Positions 9,640 through 16,585 of a DNA stretch of 64,000 nucleotides are shown piece after piece. The DNA is from Orbaceae bacterium lpD04. GTDB lineage: Bacteria > Pseudomonadota > Gammaproteobacteria > Enterobacterales > Orbaceae. Made by a program: the position numbers and the translations under genes. Under the pieces are notes generated by a model. It did no database searches and was not told the origin of the DNA. It was given only the letters and a program-made list of their open reading frames with translations. How positions within the stretch are numbered: position 1 is the first letter of the stretch; every line of letters starts with the position of its first letter. Where the stretch lies: assembly GCA_036251935.1 (NCBI GenBank), contig CP133967.1, positions 381,488 through 445,487 of the forward strand. Reading direction: 5' to 3'.

Positions 9640-10562
9640 TGCTGCATCTCCAACCAAGATAACCATTCGTCCAGTCCTTCACCCGTTTTACAAGATAAAC
9701 AAATTGTCGTTAGGTCGGAATTAATTTGCCTTGCATTAGCAATGCAGATATCAATATTGAAATCGACATAAGGTAATAGATCGACTTTGTTGATGATCAT
9801 TAAATCTGCTGCGAAAAACATATGAGGGTATTTAAGGGGTTTATCATCACCTTCGGTTACTGAAATCACAACAACTTTCTTTTTTTCACCTAAGTTAAAA
9901 CTTGCAGGGCAAACTAGATTACCGACATTTTCGATAAATAAAATACTGTTATTAGTCGGAGCGAGTTCATGCAATGCGCGATGAACCATTTGTGCATCCA
10001 AATGGCAACCTTTACCTGTATTAACTTGAATAACAGCAATACCAGTGGCTTTTATCCTTTGTGCATCATTATTCGTTTGTTGATCGCCTTCGATAACAAA
10101 GCAATCGGTTTTTGATTTAATTTGAGTAAGTGTTTGGATAAGTAACGTTGTTTTGCCTGAGCCAGGGCTTGACATAAGATTTAGCGCCAAAATATTTCGT
10201 TCATTAAAATGCTGGGTATTATGCATAGCGACATGATCATTTTTGGCTAAAACATGCTGCTCTATTTCAATTAATCGCGAAGTTTTATTGATATCTGTTG
10301 TATGCTGTTCATGTTCATGTTCATGTTCATGTTCATGTTCATGTTCATGTTCATGTTCATGTTCATGTTCATGTTCATGGGAATGAGCATGTTGCTGATC
10401 GAATTGAGTACCATTATAACTATCATGAAAGTGGTAATGATGATGGACGTTGCCTTGATGGTGGTAATGATGTTCGATTATATAAGGTTGATTTCTATTC
10501 GTATTTTTATTATTAACATCATCGGATTGATGCTCTAAATCACAGCCACAAGTAACACACAT
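9630..10562 (-). CDS. hypB: Hydrogenase nickel-incorporation GTPase HypB, with long His-Glu tract
   Basis: HypB (310 residues from the chosen start) is a GTPase that delivers nickel to the hydrogenase large subunit with HypA. The start was set at the ATG at 10560-10562 because the protein then begins MCVTCGC, the high-affinity nickel motif of the family, with a GAGGAG ribosome site 9 bases upstream. A histidine-rich segment follows, rich in HHYHHQ-type clusters and ending in twelve His-Glu dipeptides (codons 10308-10379). The GTPase domain shows the P-loop SSPGSGKTTL, the metal-site region ENVGNLVCPA and NKVDLL. His-rich HypB proteins can store nickel; this length of pure His-Glu is unusual. 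E. coli HypB has 290 residues. Confidence 0.95.
   Translation of the reverse strand: MCVTCGCDLEHQSDDVNNKNTNRNQPYIIEHHYHHQGNVHHHYHFHDSYNGTQFDQQHAHSHEHEHEHEHEHEHEHEHEHEHEHEQHTTDINKTSRLIEIEQHVLAKNDHVAMHNTQHFNERNILALNLMSSPGSGKTTLLIQTLTQIKSKTDCFVIEGDQQTNNDAQRIKATGIAVIQVNTGKGCHLDAQMVHRALHELAPTNNSILFIENVGNLVCPASFNLGEKKKVVVISVTEGDDKPLKYPHMFFAADLMIINKVDLLPYVDFNIDICIANARQINSDLTTICLSCKTGEGLDEWLSWLEMQQCV
10308..10379 (+). repeat. Twelve tandem TTCATG hexamers inside hypB
   Basis: Seventy-two bases consist of twelve perfect copies of a six-base unit, read on the minus strand as CAT-GAA (His-Glu). Because the unit is two codons long, gain or loss by slippage would keep hypB in frame and change only the number of possible metal-binding histidines. 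Plus-strand open frames across this tract are artefacts of the repeat. Confidence 0.97.
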
Positions 10563-10753
10563 AGCATTGTACTCCTCATTTACTCTCTTTATCAGCAAGT
10601 AGATGTAAAGATACGCTAATTAACGGATCCTATGATAAAACGTTTGTTAGTGTACTTTAGTGTCTCGATTTAAAGAGATGATTTCATCAATTTATGGGTA
10701 TATTTATTTTTATAAATAAGTTTTTACTCGGTACTAAATATAGCATAACAGCA

Positions 10754-11098
10754 TTAGTCAACTTGGATTTTTTTAACCCATACTTTGTCGTCTGCATCGA
10801 CAATAATATCACTATTTCCACATAATTTGCATATGGGTATAAATACATTATTAATGGCTACTTTTTGCTGACATTTATCACACCATGCTTTGGCTGGTTG
10901 TTGATGGATATGTATTTTACAATTTTCAGCCATTGTATCTTTACAGACAAGTTCAAAACAAAAATTAATTGCTTCAATTTCAACGCATGAAAGTGCCCCA
11001 ATTTCTAACCAGATAGCGTTAATTCGTTTAGCTCCCATCGCTTTGGCTTTTTGTTCAACCATTTCATAAGTTTGGTAGCATAAAGTGAGTTCATGCAT
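10754..11098 (-). CDS. hypA: Hydrogenase nickel-incorporation protein HypA
   Basis: HypA (114 residues) inserts nickel into the hydrogenase large subunit together with HypB. It begins MHEL, the family's nickel-binding amino terminus in which His2 is essential, and carries the zinc site CDKC (about 73-76) and CKLC (about 90-93). It is the first gene of the hyp cluster. A gap of about 190 bases separates it from hypB, enough for a second promoter, as known for E. coli hypBCDE. No clear ribosome site is seen before the ATG at 11096-11098. Confidence 0.93.
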   Translation of the reverse strand: MHELTLCYQTYEMVEQKAKAMGAKRINAIWLEIGALSCVEIEAINFCFELVCKDTMAENCKIHIHQQPAKAWCDKCQQKVAINNVFIPICKLCGNSDIIVDADDKVWVKKIQVD

Positions 11099-11126
11099 GG
11101 TATATAAAAATATTAGGGAATAATTT

Positions 11127-11161
11127 TATTATCATACCCCTTAAATTTGTTAATGATAATA
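11127..11161. promoter_or_regulatory. Perfect 9-bp inverted repeat between hypA and gss
   Basis: The arms TATTATCAT (11127-11135) and ATGATAATA (11153-11161) are perfect complements separated by 17 bases. The element lies 29 bases upstream of the hypA start and 107 bases upstream of gss, so it could be an operator for hypA or for both divergent genes. The arm sequence resembles a Fur half-site (GATAAT units); NikR sites have the opposite arm order. The binding protein is unknown. Confidence 0.45.
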
Positions 11162-11268
11162 GGCTATATCATAAAATCGTTTAATTTATTTTGCTTAACC
11201 TAGAGTTCGCATATAAATTGGAATATGATAGTAACTTGATTTTGTTAGCATTAATGTAAGGTAAAATA

Positions 11269-13152
11269 ATGTCTGTAAATACACCCGATCAAAATGAACC
11301 ATTTGGTACATTGCTAGGCTACGCGCCAGGTGGCGTTGCGATATACTCGTCTGATTATGATACCGCAAATAAAGAGGATTATCCTGATGATGCTTCTTTT
11401 CGCAGTTATGTTGGACATGAATACATGGGTTATAAGTGGCAATGCGTTGAGTTTGCAAGGCGATTTTTATACCTTAATTATGGTGTTGAATTTACTGATG
11501 TTGGCATGGCATATGAAATATTTTCGTTACGCATTTTACGTCATGTTGTTGATGAGGAACTATTACCATTACAAGCATTTGCTAATGGTTGTAAAAAGGC
11601 GCCTGTAGCTGGGGCGCTATTAATTTGGCAAGAAGGCGGTGTATTTAAGCGCACAGGTCATGTTGCAATTATTACTGAAGTGTTTGCCGATAAAGTCCGA
11701 ATTGTTGAGCAAAATGTGATACATCAGCGTTTACCAGCAGGGCAACAATGGACGCGGGAGTTACCGCTATCATTTATTAATGGTTTGTATCATCTAGAAG
11801 ATACATTTACTGATACGGTCATTTTAGGATGGATGATACAAACTGCGGATACAACTCACAGTTTAGCTCAGCCAATTACATCACTTCAATACCGGTCAAT
11901 TCATCAAGGTCAGGTCATTGATAAGGGGCAATTTGACGGTGAATGGCTTAATGCTCAAGATCCGCTGGAACAAGCTTATATTGCGGCTAATGGGCATTGT
12001 GTTAATAGTCATGATGCGTACCAATACTTTATGATATCAGAAAGTGCTCGGCAAGAGCTGATTCGAGCGACCAATGAATTGCACCTTATGTATTTGCATG
12101 CAACTGATAAAGTATTAAAAGATGATAAGTTACTGCGTAATTTTAATGTGCCAGAAATTTTATGGCCACGAATACGTTTATCATGGAAAAATAGACGCTA
12201 TCAGATGATAACGGGGCGGCTAGATTTTTGTATGGATGAACGCGGTTTAAAAGTCTATGAATATAATGCCGACTCCGCATCTTGCCACACCGAAACGGGT
12301 ATTATTCTACAAAAATGGGCACAGCAAGCCGGCCTTAATATTGGTACTAATCCAGGAGATGGTCTACTTAATGGACTGGCTAATAGTTGGAAACATAGTG
12401 ATGCAAAACCCTTTGTGCATCTAATGCAAGATAATGATAATGAAGAGAATTATCATGCACTATTTATGCAAAAAGCCCTGTCACAAGCGGGTTTTGATAG
12501 TAAAATTTTACACGGCTTAGATGATTTGCATTGGGATAAACGCGGCCAATTAGTGGATAGTGATAATCGGAATGTAAACTGTGTTTGGAAAACTTGGGCT
12601 TGGGAGACGGTACTTGAGCAGCTTAGAGAAGAGAGTGCATCTCAATTTTCAGCGCCACCTATTCGAACCGGCCATCCAGAAAATCAAGTACGATTAATTG
12701 ATGTGTTATTACGACCAGAAGTGAATGTTTTTGAACCTCTTTGGACCGTTATTCCAAGTAATAAAGCAATTTTACCGGTTCTTTGGTCATTGTTTCCAAA
12801 TCACCGCTATTTGCTTGAATCAACATTTGAGTTAAATCATAGTTTAATTGAAAAAGGTTATGCGATTAAACCGATTGCAGGTCGCTGTGGTAATAATATT
12901 GAGTTAGTTAGCCATGACGAACAAGTATTAGGAAAAACAATGGGGCAGTTTGAACGGCAAGAAAATATCTATCAGCAGTTATGGTGTTTGCCAAAAATTG
13001 CTAATAAATATGTTCAAGTCTGTACTTTTACGGTTGGTGGACATTATGGGGGGACTTGTTTACGAGCGGACACTTCTCTTGTTATAAAAGGTGAGAGTGA
13101 TATGGAACCATTGCGAGTACTTAATGATGAACAGTTTATCAATAAAATTTAG
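11269..13152 (+). CDS. gss: Bifunctional glutathionylspermidine synthetase/amidase
   Basis: This 627-residue protein joins glutathione to spermidine with ATP and also cleaves the product. The amino-terminal CHAP-type amidase domain (about residues 1-200) has the catalytic cysteine in YKWQCVEFARRF (about residue 64) and the histidine in RTGHVAII. The carboxy-terminal ATP-grasp synthetase domain (about 205-620) contains FCMDERGLKVYEYNADS and the end-piece AGRCGNNI. E. coli Gss has 619 residues. An AAGGT ribosome site precedes the ATG. It is transcribed away from hypA. Glutathionylspermidine is linked to redox protection; nothing nearby adds a more specific role. Confidence 0.95.
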   Translation: MSVNTPDQNEPFGTLLGYAPGGVAIYSSDYDTANKEDYPDDASFRSYVGHEYMGYKWQCVEFARRFLYLNYGVEFTDVGMAYEIFSLRILRHVVDEELLPLQAFANGCKKAPVAGALLIWQEGGVFKRTGHVAIITEVFADKVRIVEQNVIHQRLPAGQQWTRELPLSFINGLYHLEDTFTDTVILGWMIQTADTTHSLAQPITSLQYRSIHQGQVIDKGQFDGEWLNAQDPLEQAYIAANGHCVNSHDAYQYFMISESARQELIRATNELHLMYLHATDKVLKDDKLLRNFNVPEILWPRIRLSWKNRRYQMITGRLDFCMDERGLKVYEYNADSASCHTETGIILQKWAQQAGLNIGTNPGDGLLNGLANSWKHSDAKPFVHLMQDNDNEENYHALFMQKALSQAGFDSKILHGLDDLHWDKRGQLVDSDNRNVNCVWKTWAWETVLEQLREESASQFSAPPIRTGHPENQVRLIDVLLRPEVNVFEPLWTVIPSNKAILPVLWSLFPNHRYLLESTFELNHSLIEKGYAIKPIAGRCGNNIELVSHDEQVLGKTMGQFERQENIYQQLWCLPKIANKYVQVCTFTVGGHYGGTCLRADTSLVIKGESDMEPLRVLNDEQFINKI

Positions 13153-13237
13153 CTTCTTTTATTGCTAGTGTATTTGCCTATCAGTTCGTTAAAATGTTGT
13201 TGTAACATATTATTTTGGTGAAAAAAAAGTGCTAAAT

Positions 13238-13272
13238 AATTAATACCGCCAAGTTATTGAGCGGTATTAATT
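13238..13272. terminator. Bidirectional terminator hairpin between gss and proC
   Basis: Perfect 12-base arms, AATTAATACCGC (13238-13249) and GCGGTATTAATT (13261-13272), flank an 11-base loop between two convergent genes. On the minus strand the hairpin is followed by ATTATTTAGCAC and a run of eight T, supporting termination of proC. Confidence 0.8.
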
Positions 13273-13292
13273 TATCGGCTAGTTTTGCAACC

Positions 13293-14090
13293 TTAATCCT
13301 TAATCTTGGCAGAAGCTTTAACGGCTTCAATAACTGCATTGCGTAGGCCAAATTTTTCGAGTTGTGCAACGCCACGAATAGTCGTTCCACCCGGCGAACA
13401 AACGGCATCTTTAAGTTGAGCAGGTAGCATATCTTGCTCTAAAAGAATACTTGCCGCACCTAAAACAGCTTGCTTGCTAAATAAATACGCTTCATCTCGT
13501 GATAAGCCAGCTAATACGCCAGCATCGGCTAATGCTTCGATAAATAATGCAACATAAGCGGGGGAGCACCCTGCAACGGTGCCGCTAATTTCTAATTTTT
13601 TTTCTTTAATTAATGCAATTTTACCAATGGCCAGAAATAGCTGTTTTACTTGCTCAAGCTGTAGTGATTTAATCGACGGTGATGGCGTTATCGCCGTCAT
13701 GCCTTGGCATATCGCACTTGGAATATTAGGAATTGCCCGTACAATGGCTGCGTGCTTTGGTAAGTATTGGTAAAATTGTGCTAAGGTGAATGATGATGCG
13801 ACAGAAATGATAATTGTATCGTCTTTAATAGCGGGCTTTACTTGCTCAAGTACTTCAGGCAGTATTTGTGGGATCACAGCCAAAATTAGAATATCTGCCT
13901 TGCTTGCTAATTCGCTATTATCTGCGCAAAAATGGCAATTTAATTGCAGTGCTAATTTTTGCGCTCTATCACTTGAACCACCGCTGATAAATAAATTTTT
14001 AGGATCAAGGTATTGGCTTTTTAGTAAACCGCTTATTAATGCTGAACCTAAATGACCAACACCAATTATGCCAACTTGTTTCATGTTCAT
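13293..14090 (-). CDS. proC: Pyrroline-5-carboxylate reductase
   Basis: ProC (265 residues) reduces pyrroline-5-carboxylate to proline with NAD(P)H, the last step of proline synthesis. The Rossmann motif GIIGVGHLGSALISGLL is at residues 8-24, and the family signature appears near the end (AVCSPGGTTIRGVAQLE, about 231-247). Two in-frame ATGs (14088-14090 and 14082-14084) follow a GGGGA site; the second, giving MKQVGIIG, is equally possible and would shorten the protein by two residues. It stands alone, ending at a strong hairpin shared with gss. Confidence 0.93.
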   Translation of the reverse strand: MNMKQVGIIGVGHLGSALISGLLKSQYLDPKNLFISGGSSDRAQKLALQLNCHFCADNSELASKADILILAVIPQILPEVLEQVKPAIKDDTIIISVASSFTLAQFYQYLPKHAAIVRAIPNIPSAICQGMTAITPSPSIKSLQLEQVKQLFLAIGKIALIKEKKLEISGTVAGCSPAYVALFIEALADAGVLAGLSRDEAYLFSKQAVLGAASILLEQDMLPAQLKDAVCSPGGTTIRGVAQLEKFGLRNAVIEAVKASAKIKD

Positions 14091-14133
14091 GTTTCCCCTA
14101 TTTTGGCGTTATCTTTGCCATTCGTAGATTATG

Positions 14134-14319
14134 TATATACTCGTGACCAATGAAGATGCTCGAAAATAGCGCTGAAAACTAAAAGCTGGGGGATCTCAGG
14201 ACTTCGTCCTCAGCCCTTTTAAAACGCAGGCGAGAAGCGAAGCCTATGATCACTCTGTTTATAACAACGCTAAAGTTAAAACTCAGAAATCAAGCATCTT
14301 GATTTCACTTTGGTATATA
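14134..14319. mobile_element. Candidate MITE-like inverted-repeat element (186 bp)
   Basis: The ends of this non-coding segment form imperfect terminal inverted repeats: 14134-14160 and 14293-14319 agree at 19 of 27 positions, with perfect outer (TATATAC) and inner (AAGATGCT) blocks. Between them lies sequence visibly richer in G and C than the neighbourhood, including a small hairpin with an AGGAC/GTCCT stem near 14200. The right end also holds a perfect palindrome, GAAATCAAG-CAT-CTTGATTTC (14286-14306). There is no open reading frame. Similar small, non-coding, inverted-repeat elements are dispersed in many enterobacterial genomes. A single copy in one window cannot prove mobility. Confidence 0.5.
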
Positions 14320-14376
14320 GTATGCACCTGTCAGTTTTTATTGATATACTTTTATTATGACATTTTATCTGTGTAA

Positions 14377-15135
14377 ATGGACAATATGACACCGATTTTA
14401 CCCATTCGTTTGATGAGCCGAAAGATTGTACCTAAACAAGATTTTATTGGGCTGTCCCATGATTATGGTGAGCTATACTATTCTTTGCATGGTGTGATGG
14501 AGCTAATGATCGATGGACAACACTATATTGCACCAAAGCATCACTGTATATGGTTACCACCAAATACGTGGCATTATTGTATCTGTCAAAATGAGGTCCA
14601 TTTTTTGACATTACATATTGATCCTATTTGGGCCAAGGCTCTTTCAGATAAAGTCTGTGTATTAACGGTATCATCTTTAATGCAATCAGTTTTAGGCTAT
14701 TTGCATAACCAGCCACAAGATAGGCTTGATATACCAAGCAATCAACGGTTATTACAAGTTGCTTATGACCAATTATTGCAAGCATCAAGCAGTGATAATT
14801 ATTTGCCTGGCTCTAACGATCCGATGATTGCCCCCATTCTTGATTTATTCAATACCAACCTTGCTGATGATAAATCACTAAAACAACTTGCTAAAATTGT
14901 TAATACAACCGAACGGACATTAATGAGGCGGGCAATTAAAAGTTTGGGGATGTCTTTGATGGAATGGAAACTTCGTTTACGTGTTGTCAAAGCTACGGCT
15001 ATGCTTAATCAAGGTTTTTCGGTTGAGCGAACTGCATTAGAGCTTGGCTATTCGAGCTCATCGGCGTTTATTAGTATGTTTCGTAAACTAATGGGGGTAA
15101 CGCCAGGTGAATTTCGTCATCAACGTAAGGCGTAA
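14377..15135 (+). CDS. AraC-family transcriptional regulator
   Basis: This 252-residue protein has an amino-terminal cupin-like sensing domain (about residues 20-110, including CIWLPPNTWHYC) and a carboxy-terminal AraC DNA-binding domain with two helix-turn-helix units: SLKQLAKIVNTTERTLMRR (about 168-186) and ERTALELGYSSSSAFISMFR (about 218-237), ending in MGVTPGEFR. Cupin-type AraC regulators of this size often control a neighbouring efflux gene, but no such partner is adjacent. The ATG at 14377 has no clear ribosome site; the in-frame ATG at 14386 with GGAC before it could be the true start. The candidate MITE ends 57 bases upstream, so its promoter may be influenced by that element. The ligand is unknown. 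Confidence 0.85.
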   Translation: MDNMTPILPIRLMSRKIVPKQDFIGLSHDYGELYYSLHGVMELMIDGQHYIAPKHHCIWLPPNTWHYCICQNEVHFLTLHIDPIWAKALSDKVCVLTVSSLMQSVLGYLHNQPQDRLDIPSNQRLLQVAYDQLLQASSSDNYLPGSNDPMIAPILDLFNTNLADDKSLKQLAKIVNTTERTLMRRAIKSLGMSLMEWKLRLRVVKATAMLNQGFSVERTALELGYSSSSAFISMFRKLMGVTPGEFRHQRKA

Positions 15136-15186
15136 TCTTATCTAAATTATTGATAGATATACTTTTATAGTCTTGTATAATAACTA

Positions 15187-15240
15187 ATTATTAACATTAT
15201 TAACATTATTAACATTATTAACATTATTAACATTATTAAC
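15187..15240 (+). repeat. Six tandem copies of ATTATTAAC before a lipoprotein gene
   Basis: Fifty-four bases consist of six perfect copies of a nine-base unit. The array ends 13 bases before the ATG of the DUF1439 lipoprotein, in the place where the promoter spacer or ribosome-binding region should lie. A change in copy number would alter the spacing of expression signals without touching the protein. Confidence 0.95.
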
Positions 15241-15253
15241 AACGAGCTAAACA

Positions 15254-15820
15254 ATGCAATTGAAAAAACGATTACAATTTATCATACTATTTTTAATTAT
15301 AGGGCTACTTTCTGCGTGTCAGCAAATCGGCCAATATAGTTTATCTGAGCAAGTACTCAATAGTGCTTTACAAAAAAAACTCGGTCAATATAGCCAAAGT
15401 GTTAATGCGAGTAATTTATTTAAAATGAAATTAGATTTTAATTCACTCAAGTTAAATATTGGTCAGGAAGAAGCGAATAAAGTTGCGGCAAACGGCACTG
15501 CGCAGGCGTCAATTCAAACACCACTGGGCACTGAGAACGTTAATATTAAATTAAATCTAAGTGCATTGCCCGAAATTAATGAGCAACAAGATGCGATTTA
15601 TCTAAAGCAAGTTGAAATAGCCGATTATCAAATTGATTCTAGCCTAGGTTCGATAAGTTCAAGTGTTTTATTACCTTACCTTAATCAGGCGTTACAATTA
15701 TATTTTGAAAATAATCCGATATATCAATTAGATAAAAGCAATCAACTTGAAAATCTCGCATTTAAAAGTGTATCAAATATCCGCGTTGAGCAAGGGAAAT
15801 TAGTTTTTTCTGTGCTATAA
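15254..15820 (+). CDS. DUF1439 (YceB-like) lipoprotein
   Basis: This 188-residue protein has a lipoprotein signal: a basic start, a hydrophobic core and the lipobox LLSAC with the lipidated cysteine at residue 22. Its body (residues 27-185), with alternating beta-type segments and a YLNQALQLYFENNPIYQLD helix, resembles the DUF1439/YceB family of E. coli, whose job is not established. The first residues after the cysteine (QQIGQYSLSEQ) fit that family. No good Shine-Dalgarno site is seen, since the nonamer array occupies the region just upstream. It is followed by a hairpin and a convergent gene, so it is probably transcribed alone. Confidence 0.75.
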   Translation: MQLKKRLQFIILFLIIGLLSACQQIGQYSLSEQVLNSALQKKLGQYSQSVNASNLFKMKLDFNSLKLNIGQEEANKVAANGTAQASIQTPLGTENVNIKLNLSALPEINEQQDAIYLKQVEIADYQIDSSLGSISSSVLLPYLNQALQLYFENNPIYQLDKSNQLENLAFKSVSNIRVEQGKLVFSVL

Positions 15821-15849
15821 CAAAATACGATTAGTTGATTTAAATAATC

Positions 15850-15882
15850 AGCCTTGCAAAATATTTTTGTACGAGCAAGGCT
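15850..15882. terminator. Hairpin between convergent lipoprotein and tetR genes
   Basis: The arms AGCCTTGC (15850-15857) and GCAAGGCT (15875-15882) are perfect complements around a 17-base loop, between two convergent genes. There is no strong T run on either side, so efficiency is uncertain. Confidence 0.5.
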
Positions 15883-15901
15883 ATTAGTTAACTCATAAGG
15901 C

Positions 15902-16477
15902 CTAATCAGTTATTGGCGGCGCGAGTAATGCTAAAATGTGATCATTAATGGTTGATTGGTCAAATTCGTTAATAATCGATAAATTATCAAAGCCACAACA
16001 TAAGGCGATTAATCGCCATGCTAAATCAGATGGAATATTTGTATTTAATGCTCCATCTTCAACCGCTGCATTAATTAAATTTGCAACGTACTCATGCCAT
16101 TCATTAGTTGAACATTGATAAGCCTGTTTTATATCGAGATCACGTTCTGATAAAAAGAGGGCCTCGTTCCAAATTTGCCTTAAAATAGCACCATCTTCGC
16201 CATGTATTGGGCTAACGGCATTGATAATTTTTTCAACGTGGGTTTTATCACCGGTTTTTGCTTGGTGTCGCTCAAGCAATTGGTCGGTAACTTTTATTAG
16301 TGCAATACTTTTTAGTTCGCCAATCGATTTAAAATGATTGTGAATTAAGCCAACGGCAATATTTGCCTTGGCGGCAATTTTTCTAGCCGTTATTGCACTA
16401 ATCCCCTCATTAATCAGAACCTCGATTGCTACATTTAGAATTTGTTCATAGCGCTGATTCTTTTTTAAATAATTCAT
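15902..16477 (-). CDS. smvR: TetR-family repressor of the adjacent efflux gene (SmvR-like)
   Basis: This 191-residue regulator has an amino-terminal TetR helix-turn-helix (YEQILNVAIEVLINEGISAI then ARKIAAKANIAVGLIHNHF, residues 9-48) and a helical ligand-binding domain. The frame can be opened to a TTG at 16535-16537, but the ATG at 16475-16477 (MNYLKKNQ) gives the normal TetR length. It is divergent from a 14-helix drug exporter that looks like SmvA, and two related palindromes lie between them, as expected for a repressor controlling itself and the pump. The symbol is based on this arrangement, since SmvR is the TetR repressor of smvA in Salmonella and Klebsiella; direct orthology is not shown. 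Confidence 0.7.
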   Translation of the reverse strand: MNYLKKNQRYEQILNVAIEVLINEGISAITARKIAAKANIAVGLIHNHFKSIGELKSIALIKVTDQLLERHQAKTGDKTHVEKIINAVSPIHGEDGAILRQIWNEALFLSERDLDIKQAYQCSTNEWHEYVANLINAAVEDGALNTNIPSDLAWRLIALCCGFDNLSIINEFDQSTINDHILALLAPPITD

Positions 16478-16507
16478 CAAATAGCCTAAATTTTGATTGA
16501 TTACCGC

Positions 16508-16537
16508 ATTATGCAATAAAATTGGACATATGTTCAA
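16508..16537 (-). promoter_or_regulatory. Putative sigma70 promoter of the tetR gene
   Basis: Read on the minus strand, TTGAAC (16532-16537) is followed after 18 bases by CATAAT (16508-16513), five of six matches to the -10 consensus. The -35 box lies inside the upstream operator palindrome, consistent with autoregulation. Confidence 0.5.
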
Positions 16538-16549
16538 GAAAAATATAAA
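16522..16549 (+). promoter_or_regulatory. Putative sigma70 promoter of smvA
   Basis: TTGGAC (16522-16527) and TATAAA (16544-16549) are separated by 16 bases, placing the start of transcription near 16556. The first operator covers the -35 box and the second starts just after the predicted transcription start. Confidence 0.55.
16523..16536. promoter_or_regulatory. TetR operator candidate, upstream copy
   Basis: TGGACATATGTTCA is a near-perfect palindrome with one mismatched pair. It matches the downstream palindrome at 10 of 14 positions, sharing the TGNAC and GTTCA ends. It overlaps the -35 boxes of both divergent promoters. Confidence 0.55.
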
Positions 16550-16559
16550 ATCTATTTCC

Positions 16560-16573
16560 TGAACGTGCGTTCA
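16560..16573. promoter_or_regulatory. TetR operator candidate, downstream copy
   Basis: TGAACGTGCGTTCA is a perfect inverted repeat (six-base arms, two-base centre) located just before the ribosome site of smvA and 37 bases centre-to-centre from the upstream copy. This is a typical TetR-family operator size and position. Confidence 0.65.
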
Positions 16574-16585
16574 TTATGAGGAAAC

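Noticed and set aside
9640-9666. Longer HypC start
   Set aside because: It would bury the essential cysteine that must follow the initiator; the ATG at 9637-9639 gives the family amino terminus.
10298-10538. Plus-strand open frames of repeated Met-Phe or Val-His residues
   Set aside because: They are produced by the hexamer repeat of hypB on the other strand and have no ribosome site or family resemblance.
10701-10718. Small AT hairpin between hypA and hypB
   Set aside because: The stem TATTTAT/ATAAATA is weak and points to the wrong strand for these genes.
14286-14306. Perfect palindrome as a terminator of proC
   Set aside because: It lies upstream of proC, not after it, has no T run, and belongs to the right end of the candidate MITE.
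15187-15240. Possible CRISPR repeat array
   Set aside because: The units are nine bases with no spacers; it is a simple tandem repeat.
16478-16537. Extended TetR start from TTG
   Set aside because: It would overlap the promoter and operator; the ATG at 16475-16477 gives the normal family length.
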